Assembly (NCBI GenBank): GCA_015068455.1
Contig: SVKO01000001.1
Span: forward strand, 115,815-179,814
Origin: Oscillospiraceae bacterium
GTDB lineage: Bacteria; Bacillota; Clostridia; Oscillospirales; Oscillospiraceae
Length of the DNA stretch: 64,000 nt
Direction of reading: 5' to 3'
Part shown: positions 22,979-32,834 of the stretch, one piece after another
Position numbering within the stretch: position 1 is the first letter of the stretch
Layout of the letters: each line of letters opens with the position of its first letter
Made by a program: the position numbers and the translations under genes
The notes under the pieces: model-generated
The model's database searches: none
Told to the model about the DNA's origin: nothing
The model's input: the letters and a program-made list of their open reading frames with translations, nothing else

Positions 22979-25900
22979 ATGGATCTATCCAAGCGCCGAC
23001 AAAGCAACAAGCCAGACCGATTCACGCCAAAAAAACGCCGACGTGTTCTCGTTCGTTTTTTGGCGTGTCTTGTTGTGTTCTGCACGACCTATGCTCTGAT
23101 CCTCCCCGCCATCACCCTGGAGAAACAGGCCAACTGCGGCATGGAAGAGCACATCCATACGGACAGCTGCTATACGACGGAACTGACCTGCCCGCTGGCC
23201 GAAGGCGAAGGCCATACCCACACCGAGGATTGCTATGAAACCACGATGGAGCTGACCTGTCCCCTGGAGGAAAGCGAGGGCCACACCCACACCGAGCAAT
23301 GCTACGAGACGGAAACGACTCTGACCTGCCCCTTGGAGGAGGATGAAAATCATACCCACGGCGAGGAATGCTACGAGACGGAAACGACCCTGACCTGCCC
23401 CCTGGAGGAGTGCGAGGGCCACACCCACACCGAGCAATGCTACACGCCGGTCACAGAGCTGACCTGCGGATGCGAGGAATCCGAGAAACACTTCCACACG
23501 GAATCCTGCTATGAGCGCACGCTTACCTGCGGCAAGGAGGAGCACACGCACACCACGGCCTGCTACTCCAACCCCGACGCCGATCTGGAGAGCCGCGATA
23601 TATGGGAAGCCACCCTGCCCGAGAAGCTCACCGGCGTCTGGGCGGACGACCTGCTCGCCGTGGCGGAAAGCCAGCTGGGCTACGCCGAAAGCAGCCGGAA
23701 CTTCCAGGTCTGCGCCACCGTCACCAAGGGCTACTCCCGCTACGGCGCCTGGTACGGCAGCCCCTACGGCGACTGGTGCGCCATGTTCGTCTCCTTCTGC
23801 CTGCACTATGCCGGCATCCCCCGGGAGGCCTTCCCCTACGAGGCCAACTGCGAAACCTGGGTGAACAAGCTGACCGCGCGGAAGATGTTCCTTCCCGCGG
23901 GCAAGGGTCTGCCCCGCCCCGGCGACCTGATTTTCTTTGAAAACAACCACGACGACAGCCCCGACCACGTGGGCCTCGTGACCGAGGCGGACAAGCAAAG
24001 GGGCGTCTACACCATCGAAGGCAACTCCGACGACAAGGTGGCCCATCGCCACTACGACTGGGACGACGAACGGCTGGTGGGCTACGGCCTGCTGCCCGAG
24101 AATCCCAACCCCGGCAAGGTCGCCTCCCTGGAGGATATGGTCGTCGATAAGGAATTCACCGGCGAGACCGAAACCCTGCGCGTGCGGGTCGAGGCGCCCG
24201 AGGGCGCGTTCCCCGAGGGCACGGTCATGGAGGTCAAGCCCGTGGCAGCCGCCCGGGTGCTGGACGCCGTCACCGACGCCGTGGACGGCCGGGTCGCCCA
24301 CATGGACGCGGCGGACATCATCTTCACCTTTGACGGCGAAGAGATCGAGCCCGCCAAGCCCATCCGCGTCTCCATGCAGCCCAGGCAGACCCGGCAGCAA
24401 AGCGATCCGCTGGTCGTTCACGTCCAGGACGACGGCTCGGCCGAGCAGGTCGACGCCATGTCCACCCCCGCCGGGGAGACGGGCGTGCTGTTCGAGGCCG
24501 ACGCCTTCTCCGTCTATGCGCTGGTCTATACCATGGAACTCAACAATGTTCTGAGCGCGGACGGGCAGACGTATGACATCACGGTAAGCTACACCGATGA
24601 AGCGAAGATCCCCGCGGACGCCGAGCTGCGGGCGGAGGAGATCCTGCCCGACACCGACGAATACCGGACCTGCCTGGCCGATTCCGCGGAAACGCTCGGA
24701 ACGAATGCGGAGGATATCCCCTTCGCGCGGTTCTTCGACATCGAGATCCTCTCCGGCGGCAAAAAGATCGAGCCGGCCGCCGAGGTTTTCGTTCAGATCC
24801 GTCTCTCCGACTGCTCGCCGGAGCCCATGCGGATCATCCACTTTGCCGACGGCGGCCCCGACGTCCTCGAGGCCGTGCAGACCGAGGCGGAGGAAAACGC
24901 CGCCGAGCTGCAGTTCCGGACCGACGGATTCTCCACCTACGGCGTGATCACAGCGCCGCCGCCCACGGTCAATAACCTGGACGGCCGCAGCGTGAGGATC
25001 CACATCGGCGACCGCTACGTATACGCCGGCACCGTAACCCAGGATAATATCACCCGGCTCCGGAAGGGCGGCGCCTCCCAGGCGGCAACATGGACCTTTG
25101 AGGGCACGGGCACGCCCGGCGTCTACAACATCTATACGATGGTCAACGGGCAGAAGCGGTACATGCGCTTCAGCGCCTATAACAACAGCACCCAGCAGGC
25201 GCACGTCCAGCTGTCATCCAGCCCGCAGGCCCTGACGGTCACCCAGGCCGGCAACGGCACCTACCAGATCCGCGGGACAGTCAACGGCCGGACATTCTGC
25301 CTCAACGAATTCAACGGCAGCGGCGGCACCGGCTTTGCCGGCTGGTACAGCCAGAACGATCAGAACGCCTTCCTGGAGTTCGCCTTTGATCAGCCGTCGC
25401 TGGAGAGCAACGGAAAGTACATGGTGCTCGTCAAGATCGGCGAGCTGTACTACATCGTCCGGAACGACGGCAGTCTGGAGGAGGTCGAAACCCCGATCGA
25501 CGGCGACGTCAACAAGATCGCGGTGGAAGATCCCATGCTCTGGACCTACACCGGCAGCAACCTCTACCATCCGGCGGAGGCCGCCGCCTACAACAACCAG
25601 AACGTCGCCTCGGACTACTATTACCGCTACATCGATCCGCGCCAGGACGACGCCCTGATCCAGGACAGCCCGTCCAATGCGCCGCTGAACGGTCTGACGG
25701 TCAGCCGCCGCGATCTGATGCAGCAGGCGACGATCTCCTACGATCAAACCAACCACACGCTGGCCGCCGCATCCGATCCGTCAAAGATCCTGAAATACGT
25801 CAACGATCACGGCACCTACCGGATCGCCGGCGGCGACGGCGAGGGCACGCCCGCCGAGGTCTACTTTGCAAAGGTCCATAACCCGGACCTGCAGATCGGC

Positions 25901-28900
25901 GAGCCCTATCACACCGTCAACCATATCGACATCTCCGTCGAAGCCGTGGCCGCCGTCAACGTGCCCCTGGCCTACGGCACCTACTACTATGTGGAAAACG
26001 GGCAGGTGCGGACGCTGGTCGTCAGCAATGAAAACCACGTCACCCTTCCCCTCTCAAACAACAAAGTCGAGGTCACCAAGGACGACATCAAGCAGGCGCA
26101 GATCATCGCCTACACGAAGGACGCCGACGGCAACCAGACGATCCTGGACGACGCCTACGTGATCAACGGCTATTCGGCAAACACGGAGAACGGCGCCAGC
26201 ACGGATCAGGTCCGTATCGGCGGCATCTTCAAGGTGGCCAACCTGCCCCCCGTCGCGAACGGCCAGTCCGGCAACAACAGCCAGACCATCCGATCGCAGC
26301 GCCTGGCCAACCGGATCTATTACACCGTTTCCACCACAAAGGACATCGAGCTTCCCATGGTGTACAACCAGCACCAGCTCTACAGCAGCGAAGCCGATGC
26401 GCTGGCCTCCCTGCAAAGCGGGTACGACGTCACAAAGGACCCGAACGCGCAGAAGGTCCGCTCCACCATCACCCTGGCGGCCAGCTTCGACTACTGGGAT
26501 CCCCGGAACGAATGCCCCGCCATCCGGATGATGGGTGACCAGACGACGCGAAACTGGCGGCAGGGATACATCTACAGCACGACGGGCGACGACCTCAACA
26601 ACGCCAACAGCGGCATGGACTTCGCCCTGGGCATCTCCGGCGAATCCAGCACCAGCACGGTGGCCATCTCGATCATCAAGTATCTGGTGGACGCCAGCGG
26701 CCACGTGATCACGCCGAACCGCGAGCTGCAGCACGTCTTCCATATCTACCGGAAGGCCATCGACAAGAACGCGGCGCCCAACCCCATCGACGAGGTCAAA
26801 AATCTGGACGTCGGCGCATACGACGAAACCCAGACGCAGCCGGATTACGAGACCGGCTACACCCTCGCCCATGACAAGACCATGCGCATCGGCGACGGCG
26901 GCATGGGCATCATGTACGACTACGACGTGCCGCCCGGCATGGTCTACGTCCAGGAGGACAAGTCGGAAGAAAACCTGCAGCAGAAAATCACCGACACCGA
27001 CGGCAAGCGCTGGTCCTATTCCCACACATACCTCGAAACCGAGTACGTCTGGAGAAACGACGGCATCGAAAACCAGCGCCACGTCTCGCAGACATTCACC
27101 TCCGAGGACGAGGCCTACAACAGCATCCCCGATGTGCTTGGCTCCTACCGGGATGTGGGCGGCATCGACCGCTACAACGGCTTCCTGGAATTCTACGTCT
27201 ATAACGTCTATGAGCAGGAGCCCACGGATATCCCCGTGGAGAAGCTCTGGGAGCACCAGAACGGCTCCGTCGCCACGCCGCCGGAGGGCGCGAAGGTCAC
27301 CCTCACCCTCGGGCGCTACCGCCTGACGGAGGATCACAGCAACCCGGTCAACGGCGATCTGAGGATCGATCAGACGGTCAACGGTCTGCCGGGCGGGAAG
27401 ACCTTCCAGGCGAACTACTCGGTGAAGCGCGACGGCATCACGATCCGGACCGGCAGCTACGATCCCTCCATCGGCGGCGCGCTGATCACCAACCTGCCGG
27501 CGGGAACCTACACCGTCCAGATCAGCAGCGCCGTGGACGGCTATGACGTCGCGAACACCCCCGCATCGCAGGAAGTGGCGATCGTGAGCGGACACACAGC
27601 GGAGAACGGCAATCCTGCGGTGGCTGCGTTTACAACGCAGGTCACGCCGAAGCAGGAGGCCAAGAACCTGACGGTCCGCGTGACGAACTCCATCGACGGC
27701 GCCTCCAATTACCAGAATATGACCTATACCTTCCCCGCCGGATCAAAGATCGTGCTGAACATCTCCCGGCCGGGCCCGGGTCATAACAATTCCTTCCACG
27801 TCAACATCCGGGAAGGCAACCGCACCTACAGCTATACGCCGCCGCAGTCGACGCCGGGGCAGGATGATTACGCCGCAGTCACGCAGACGCTGATCTTCCA
27901 GCTGCCGGAATACGAGAACTGGAGCGGCACCTATCCCATCACGATCTTCCACGATTGGGGGACCCAGGACCTGTGGGTCAACTCGGTGTCGCTGCTCGCC
28001 GGACGCGGCGCGGCCACCAAGTCGGCAAACGCCCGGGCGCTCAGCTCGCCCGCGCGCAAAGCGCCGGCCACGGTCAGCCAGAGCGCGGCGCCGGACCCGG
28101 ACGACGAAAGCCTGCGGCCGGATTCCCCGATCCCGGGCATGATCTACGAAGTGGATCCCACCTGGAGCACGGACGACAAACCGGTCACGGTGGAGCTGAG
28201 CGGAATGACCTGGCGCAGGATCCTGGAGGGCCTCCAGGCCGCCGACGAGCAAGGCAATCCGTACCTCTACTTCATCAAGACCGCCCAGGAGACGGGCGTC
28301 CCGGCGGGCACGGTCATGACAGTCGATTTGGCAAACGACGGAAAGATCCTGACCTCCGACGGCGACAACGTCCTGACCGTCACCAATACGATCCCCAACG
28401 AGCCTCCGGACGTCACGATCCAAAAGGTGGACGAACTCGGCAACGCCATGGTCGGCGCCATATTCTCCATCAGCAAGGACGGCGGCATACCCGAGGAAAT
28501 CGAGATCACCTCCGGCGACGGCAGATACACCTGGACCGCCCTGGAGCCCGGCACCTACACGGTCCGCGAAACCGCCGCACCCCAGGGATACAAAATGATC
28601 CCGAATTCCACCGTTTTCGAGATCACGGACAGCTACGATCTTCAGATCATCGAGCTTCCGGACGGCGTATCCTTCGACAACCGGACGTTCACGCTGACCG
28701 CGGAGAACCAGCCGGACGATACCCCGGGGCATCTGGTCGTCCGCAAGCAATGGCAGGACTTCAACGGCGACGCCATCGACCACGATGGAACGCTGAATCT
28801 GAAGCTCGTCCAGTGGACCCAGGGCTCGCCGCAAAGCCACAGCGTCAACATCACATTCCGGTGTTACGGCAACGGCAGCGGCGGCGGCTCGCAGTCCCAG

Positions 28901-29989
28901 ACGACACAGATCGCGACAAGGTCCGGCTCCGGAACCGGCGACATGACCATCCAATGGGACTGGAACGAATGGACGACGGAGCAGCCGTTCACCGTCACCG
29001 GGCTGGAAGGAAGCACCTACGAAACCTCCTGGCGGGCGAATCCGAACCGGACGGACGGACGCGCCGGACGGCAGACGCTGACGATCCACAACATCACAAA
29101 GGATCTGAATCTCGTCGTCACGATCAACAACAACCGCTACGACGGAACCAACAACAATCTGATCTATCAGCCGTCGTTTAATTCCTCCACCGCCGTGGCG
29201 CCCATGGTTGCCACCGGCGGGACCAAAACCGTACAGCTCGGATCCGGCGGCGTCTGGTCGCAGCCGTTCAACGTATCCGGCTCCGGCCGGCTGTCCGAAT
29301 CCAGCGCCGCCCTCCCGCGGTCCTATAACGGCAGAGCCTGCTATTACACGATCGCAGAGGATTCCGTTCCCGAGGGCTACGCCGTCTCCTACTCCGACAA
29401 CAACGTGAACGGCGGCGTCCAATCCGGCGTCCTGACAGCCTATAACAGGAAGATGGCTGTGGATCTGGTGATCCTCAAGGTCGACCGGGACGACACCTCG
29501 ATCCGGCTGAACGGCGCGGACTTCACCCTGCGTCAGCTCGATCAGGAGCGGATCGGCAACATCGATACCCGCTTCCTTTCCAACGGAAGATCGGAGGAGG
29601 GCACCACAGGCGGACCCGGACAGTACGAAGGGACACTCATCTTCGAGAATTTGGACGCCGGGTATTATGAGATCCGGGAAACGAACGCCCCGGACGGATA
29701 TGTGTTCAACGCGGACGCGGCATTCTACATCAGAGTCACTCTGGACAAGGTGGAACTGCTGCAGAAGGACGAGGGCACCGCGGCCAAATACTGGCCGGTG
29801 ATCTCCGAAACCGCCACGGTCGCGCTTCATGAGCAGACGTTGACCGTATCCAACAAGCCCGGCGAAGAGCTTCCCCGCACCGGCGGCATGGGCGCCGCCC
29901 CGTTCACACTGCTCGGCAGCCTGCTGATTGCCGGAGCCCTGGTATTTTACGGATGCGATCTGAGGCGCAGACGGAAAGGAGGCCGGTGA
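22979..29989 (+). CDS. Giant LPXTG surface adhesin/ancillary pilin with Cys-His modules, CHAP domain and CnaB repeats
   Basis: AAAGGGGGAG precedes the ATG. The product has 2336 residues. After a basic N-terminus and signal helix (VLVRFLACLVVFCTTYALILPAITL), residues about 52-200 hold seven small modules with spacing C-x4/7-HxH-x3-C (for example CPLEESEGHTHTEQC). A CHAP amidase-like domain follows at about 215-375, with DWCAMFVSFC as Cys block and DHVGLV as His block. Several CnaB/SpaA-type Ig domains lie between 1400 and 2270 (PGTYTVRETAAPQGY, AGYYEIRETNAPDGY). The C-terminus has the sorting signal LPRTG, a hydrophobic stretch and RRRRKGGR. It is probably the tip or ancillary component, attached by the class C sortase encoded downstream, with possible wall-cutting activity. 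Confidence 0.88.
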   Translation: MDLSKRRQSNKPDRFTPKKRRRVLVRFLACLVVFCTTYALILPAITLEKQANCGMEEHIHTDSCYTTELTCPLAEGEGHTHTEDCYETTMELTCPLEESEGHTHTEQCYETETTLTCPLEEDENHTHGEECYETETTLTCPLEECEGHTHTEQCYTPVTELTCGCEESEKHFHTESCYERTLTCGKEEHTHTTACYSNPDADLESRDIWEATLPEKLTGVWADDLLAVAESQLGYAESSRNFQVCATVTKGYSRYGAWYGSPYGDWCAMFVSFCLHYAGIPREAFPYEANCETWVNKLTARKMFLPAGKGLPRPGDLIFFENNHDDSPDHVGLVTEADKQRGVYTIEGNSDDKVAHRHYDWDDERLVGYGLLPENPNPGKVASLEDMVVDKEFTGETETLRVRVEAPEGAFPEGTVMEVKPVAAARVLDAVTDAVDGRVAHMDAADIIFTFDGEEIEPAKPIRVSMQPRQTRQQSDPLVVHVQDDGSAEQVDAMSTPAGETGVLFEADAFSVYALVYTMELNNVLSADGQTYDITVSYTDEAKIPADAELRAEEILPDTDEYRTCLADSAETLGTNAEDIPFARFFDIEILSGGKKIEPAAEVFVQIRLSDCSPEPMRIIHFADGGPDVLEAVQTEAEENAAELQFRTDGFSTYGVITAPPPTVNNLDGRSVRIHIGDRYVYAGTVTQDNITRLRKGGASQAATWTFEGTGTPGVYNIYTMVNGQKRYMRFSAYNNSTQQAHVQLSSSPQALTVTQAGNGTYQIRGTVNGRTFCLNEFNGSGGTGFAGWYSQNDQNAFLEFAFDQPSLESNGKYMVLVKIGELYYIVRNDGSLEEVETPIDGDVNKIAVEDPMLWTYTGSNLYHPAEAAAYNNQNVASDYYYRYIDPRQDDALIQDSPSNAPLNGLTVSRRDLMQQATISYDQTNHTLAAASDPSKILKYVNDHGTYRIAGGDGEGTPAEVYFAKVHNPDLQIGEPYHTVNHIDISVEAVAAVNVPLAYGTYYYVENGQVRTLVVSNENHVTLPLSNNKVEVTKDDIKQAQIIAYTKDADGNQTILDDAYVINGYSANTENGASTDQVRIGGIFKVANLPPVANGQSGNNSQTIRSQRLANRIYYTVSTTKDIELPMVYNQHQLYSSEADALASLQSGYDVTKDPNAQKVRSTITLAASFDYWDPRNECPAIRMMGDQTTRNWRQGYIYSTTGDDLNNANSGMDFALGISGESSTSTVAISIIKYLVDASGHVITPNRELQHVFHIYRKAIDKNAAPNPIDEVKNLDVGAYDETQTQPDYETGYTLAHDKTMRIGDGGMGIMYDYDVPPGMVYVQEDKSEENLQQKITDTDGKRWSYSHTYLETEYVWRNDGIENQRHVSQTFTSEDEAYNSIPDVLGSYRDVGGIDRYNGFLEFYVYNVYEQEPTDIPVEKLWEHQNGSVATPPEGAKVTLTLGRYRLTEDHSNPVNGDLRIDQTVNGLPGGKTFQANYSVKRDGITIRTGSYDPSIGGALITNLPAGTYTVQISSAVDGYDVANTPASQEVAIVSGHTAENGNPAVAAFTTQVTPKQEAKNLTVRVTNSIDGASNYQNMTYTFPAGSKIVLNISRPGPGHNNSFHVNIREGNRTYSYTPPQSTPGQDDYAAVTQTLIFQLPEYENWSGTYPITIFHDWGTQDLWVNSVSLLAGRGAATKSANARALSSPARKAPATVSQSAAPDPDDESLRPDSPIPGMIYEVDPTWSTDDKPVTVELSGMTWRRILEGLQAADEQGNPYLYFIKTAQETGVPAGTVMTVDLANDGKILTSDGDNVLTVTNTIPNEPPDVTIQKVDELGNAMVGAIFSISKDGGIPEEIEITSGDGRYTWTALEPGTYTVRETAAPQGYKMIPNSTVFEITDSYDLQIIELPDGVSFDNRTFTLTAENQPDDTPGHLVVRKQWQDFNGDAIDHDGTLNLKLVQWTQGSPQSHSVNITFRCYGNGSGGGSQSQTTQIATRSGSGTGDMTIQWDWNEWTTEQPFTVTGLEGSTYETSWRANPNRTDGRAGRQTLTIHNITKDLNLVVTINNNRYDGTNNNLIYQPSFNSSTAVAPMVATGGTKTVQLGSGGVWSQPFNVSGSGRLSESSAALPRSYNGRACYYTIAEDSVPEGYAVSYSDNNVNGGVQSGVLTAYNRKMAVDLVILKVDRDDTSIRLNGADFTLRQLDQERIGNIDTRFLSNGRSEEGTTGGPGQYEGTLIFENLDAGYYEIRETNAPDGYVFNADAAFYIRVTLDKVELLQKDEGTAAKYWPVISETATVALHEQTLTVSNKPGEELPRTGGMGAAPFTLLGSLLIAGALVFYGCDLRRRRKGGR

Positions 29990-30087
29990 ACAACCTCTTT
30001 TCCCTCACGGCGAAATCTCTGAAGCGCCGCAGTGCATCCAGCAAAATAAAAAAACAAAATAGTATATACAGAAAGGAAACACAAAAG

Positions 30088-31791
30088 ATGAAAAACATCA
30101 GACGTATTTCGGCCATTCTTCTGGCCCTGGTCATGGTTCTGGCTCTGACGGTGAACGCCTTTGCCTACACCGTTACCATCGAACCCAATGCCGACGATAA
30201 CGCCGCCCACACCTATGAGGCCTATCAGATCTTCAAGGGCGACCTCGCCGAAAGCAACAACAAGAAGATCCTCTCCAACATCACCTGGGGCAGCAACGTG
30301 GACGACACCAAGCTGGGCCAGCTGGCCGCGGACATCGAAGCCCTTCGCGATCCCACCGCGGAAAACTACACCGCTCTGACCGCGAGCTCTTCCGCCGCCG
30401 AATTTGCCGAAGCCATCGCCGCGCTGAACGCCGGCAATGACACCGAGACCGCCCAGAAGGTCGCCGACGCGTTCGGCAAGGTCCTGACGGGTACGCCCGC
30501 CGCCTCCGGCAGCGCCGCTCTCGATGTTTCCCCCGCCGGCTACTATCTGGTCAAGGATCAGGACAACTCCCTGTCCGGCAAGGAAGACGCCGCCTATTCC
30601 CGCTTCATCCTGCAGGTCGTCAGCGACGTGACCGTCGCTGCCAAGAGCGAAGTCCCCAGCGTTGACAAGAAGATCAAAGAGGGTGAAACCAAGCTCAGCG
30701 CCAACTCCGCCTCCATCGGCGACGAGATCCCCTACGAGATCACTTCCAAGGTCCCCGATATGACCGGTTATGACAAGTACTACTTCGTTCTGAACGACAC
30801 CATGTCCAAGGGTCTGACCTTCAACGACGACGTGACCGTCACCATCGGCGAGACCGCCCTTGCCGCGGACGACTACGAAGTTTCCTATGAAACCGCCGCC
30901 GACGGCACCACCGCCGTCAAGATCGTCCTGAAGAACTTCATCCAGTACAAGGATCAGAAGGACGCCGCCATCGCCGTCAACTATACCGCCACCCTGAACG
31001 AGCAGGCCGACCTGACCGCCGCCGGCAACGTCAACGAAGTCCAGCTGACTTACTCCAACGACCCCAACTATGACTACCAGGGCACCGACGAGCCCGATCC
31101 CAACGATCCCGACGAGCCCACCGGCGTGACTCCCAAGGTCGAAACCAAGACCTTCTCCACCGCCGTGCAGCTGACCAAGGTCGACGCCGACATCCCCACC
31201 AAGACCCTGACCGGCGCCAAGTTCCTGATCGACGGCGAAAAGCTGAATGTCGCTCTCATCAACGAGAAGGTCTTTGAGCCCGCCGCCGACGGCACCTACT
31301 ACATGCTCAAGGACGGCACCTACACCACCGAAGCCCCCAACGGCAACGAAGATCTGTACGACTCCACTTCCAAGAAGTACAAGCTGGTCGACAAGGTGAC
31401 CGAGGACGTCACCAAGGAGCAGGTCACCGCCGAGGGTTATGTGAATGAAAACGGCGTCCTGACCATCGAAGGCCTGAACGCCGGCACCTACACCATCACC
31501 GAGCTGGCCGCCCCCGAGGGCTACAACCTGCTCAAGCAGCCCATCGAGCTGGTCGTTAACAGCGTGGTCGATCAGGACACCAAGACCTGCGACTGGTCCG
31601 CCACGGTCGACGGCGAGAACGCCGCGATCGAAAACAACGTGATCAAGCTGACCGTGAAGAACAACCAGGGCTCCGAGCTGCCCAGCACCGGCGGCATCGG
31701 CACCACCCTCTTCTATGTCCTGGGCGGCATGCTGGTTCTCAGCGCATGCGTGATCCTGATCACCCGCAAGCGCGTGAACGCCGAAGCGTAA
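30088..31791 (+). CDS. Sortase-assembled pilus backbone pilin
   Basis: The ATG at 30088 follows GAAAGGA. The product has 567 residues. A signal peptide (RRISAILLALVMVLALTVNAFA) is followed by an N-terminal domain, a middle domain starting around VPSVDKKIKEGE (candidate pilin-motif Lys for isopeptide linkage), and a CnaB-type domain with the E-box TYTITELAAPEGYNLL. The C-terminus has LPSTGG, a membrane segment and RKRVNAEA. Size, two-to-three-domain layout and the adjacent class C sortase identify it as the major shaft subunit. GC3 and codon use are very uniform, suggesting high expression. Confidence 0.88.
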   Translation: MKNIRRISAILLALVMVLALTVNAFAYTVTIEPNADDNAAHTYEAYQIFKGDLAESNNKKILSNITWGSNVDDTKLGQLAADIEALRDPTAENYTALTASSSAAEFAEAIAALNAGNDTETAQKVADAFGKVLTGTPAASGSAALDVSPAGYYLVKDQDNSLSGKEDAAYSRFILQVVSDVTVAAKSEVPSVDKKIKEGETKLSANSASIGDEIPYEITSKVPDMTGYDKYYFVLNDTMSKGLTFNDDVTVTIGETALAADDYEVSYETAADGTTAVKIVLKNFIQYKDQKDAAIAVNYTATLNEQADLTAAGNVNEVQLTYSNDPNYDYQGTDEPDPNDPDEPTGVTPKVETKTFSTAVQLTKVDADIPTKTLTGAKFLIDGEKLNVALINEKVFEPAADGTYYMLKDGTYTTEAPNGNEDLYDSTSKKYKLVDKVTEDVTKEQVTAEGYVNENGVLTIEGLNAGTYTITELAAPEGYNLLKQPIELVVNSVVDQDTKTCDWSATVDGENAAIENNVIKLTVKNNQGSELPSTGGIGTTLFYVLGGMLVLSACVILITRKRVNAEA

Positions 31792-31836
31792 AAACACGGC
31801 GCATTTGCCCGAACGGGCAATGAAATGAACAACCGG

Positions 31837-31865
31837 ATCCGGGGAGGGGCCTCCCCTCCCCGGAT
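31837..31865 (+). other. Perfect GC hairpin between pilin and sortase
   Basis: A 13-bp perfect stem (ATCCGGGGAGGGG arm), loop CCT, with no T-run; a second small stem TTGCCCG/CGGGCAA lies at 31805-31820. It may stabilise the abundant pilin mRNA or reduce read-through into the sortase gene. Confidence 0.6.
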
Positions 31866-31887
31866 ACAGCCACAGGGAGAGTTCGGC

Positions 31888-32757
31888 ATGAGAAAACGGA
31901 AATCCAACATTTTTCTGATTTTGATTCTCATTGTCGGGCTGTCCCTGTTGCTGTATCCCCCCGTCAGCAACTGGTGGAACAGTTACCGGCAATCCAAGGT
32001 CGTATCGGACTATGCCGAAAACGTATCCCATCTGGACAACGAGGAATACCAGCGCATCTTAAATGACGCCCGGGCCTATAACGAGGCTGTCGCAGCCTAC
32101 GGCGGCGGCGCGATGACACTCTCCGACGAGCAGCGGGCGGATTACCTCCGTCAGCTGGACGTCGACGGAAGCGGCATCATGGGCTATATCGACATCCAGA
32201 AAATCCGCTGCACCCTGCCCATCTACCACGGCACCGACGACGGCGTTCTGCAGATCGCCATCGGCCACATCGAGGGCAGCTCCCTGCCCGTGGGCGGCGA
32301 GAGCACCCACTGCGTCCTCTCCGGCCACCGCGGCCTGCCCTCGGCCCGCCTGTTCACCGACATCGACCAGCTCGTGGAGGGCGATACCTTCCTCATCCGG
32401 ACGCTGGACGAGGTGCTGACCTACGAGGTGGATCAGATCCGCATCGTGCTGCCCCGGGAGGTGGGCGATCTGTGTGTCGAGCCGGGCAAGGATCTCTGCA
32501 CCCTGGTGACCTGCACCCCCTACGGCGTCAACACCCACCGGCTGCTGGTCCGCGGCCATCGGGTGGATACCAAGCCCGGCACGCTTGCCATCACGGCGGA
32601 GGCCTTCCAGATCCGGCCGGTCGTGGTCATGCCCGCGATCGCGATACCGCTTCTGCTGCTGCTTCTGATCGCAGCGCTGATCTGGAGCGGACGCAGGAGC
32701 CCCCAGCGCATCATGAACGAGCACCGGAAGGCGCGGGAGGAAAAACAACATAAATAA
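31888..32757 (+). CDS. Class C sortase (pilin polymerase)
   Basis: GGGAG precedes the ATG at 31888. The product has 289 residues, with an N-terminal membrane segment (IFLILILIVGLSLLLYPPVSNWW) and a second near the C-terminus (VVVMPAIAIPLLLLLLIAALIW), as in class C enzymes. Active-site residues are His147 in LSGHRGLPSA, Cys209 in TLVTCTPYGVNTHRLLVRGHR and the downstream Arg in the same motif. It joins pilin subunits through their LPXTG motif. The usual DPF/W lid motif was not obvious in the N-terminal region. Confidence 0.92.
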   Translation: MRKRKSNIFLILILIVGLSLLLYPPVSNWWNSYRQSKVVSDYAENVSHLDNEEYQRILNDARAYNEAVAAYGGGAMTLSDEQRADYLRQLDVDGSGIMGYIDIQKIRCTLPIYHGTDDGVLQIAIGHIEGSSLPVGGESTHCVLSGHRGLPSARLFTDIDQLVEGDTFLIRTLDEVLTYEVDQIRIVLPREVGDLCVEPGKDLCTLVTCTPYGVNTHRLLVRGHRVDTKPGTLAITAEAFQIRPVVVMPAIAIPLLLLLLIAALIWSGRRSPQRIMNEHRKAREEKQHK

Positions 32758-32789
32758 CCCGTCTGTTTCCCTGCAGAGAAACAGACGGG
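32758..32789. terminator. Hairpin after the sortase gene
   Basis: A perfect 12-bp stem (CCCGTCTGTTTC arm) overlapping the end of the gene. It lacks a T-run and lies between convergent genes. Confidence 0.6.
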
Positions 32790-32834
32790 CCTGCAAGCAA
32801 CGGCGCGCCGCGAAACCGCAGCGCGCCGCATTCA

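Noticed and set aside
22985..25204. A 739-codon minus-strand frame opposite the pilus adhesin, and similar long frames opposite nrdD and the LRR protein (5880-7877, 17879-20302)
   Set aside because: High third-position GC in the real genes removes stops on the opposite strand; the translations are low-complexity Gly/Val/Ala/Asp-rich and match no family.
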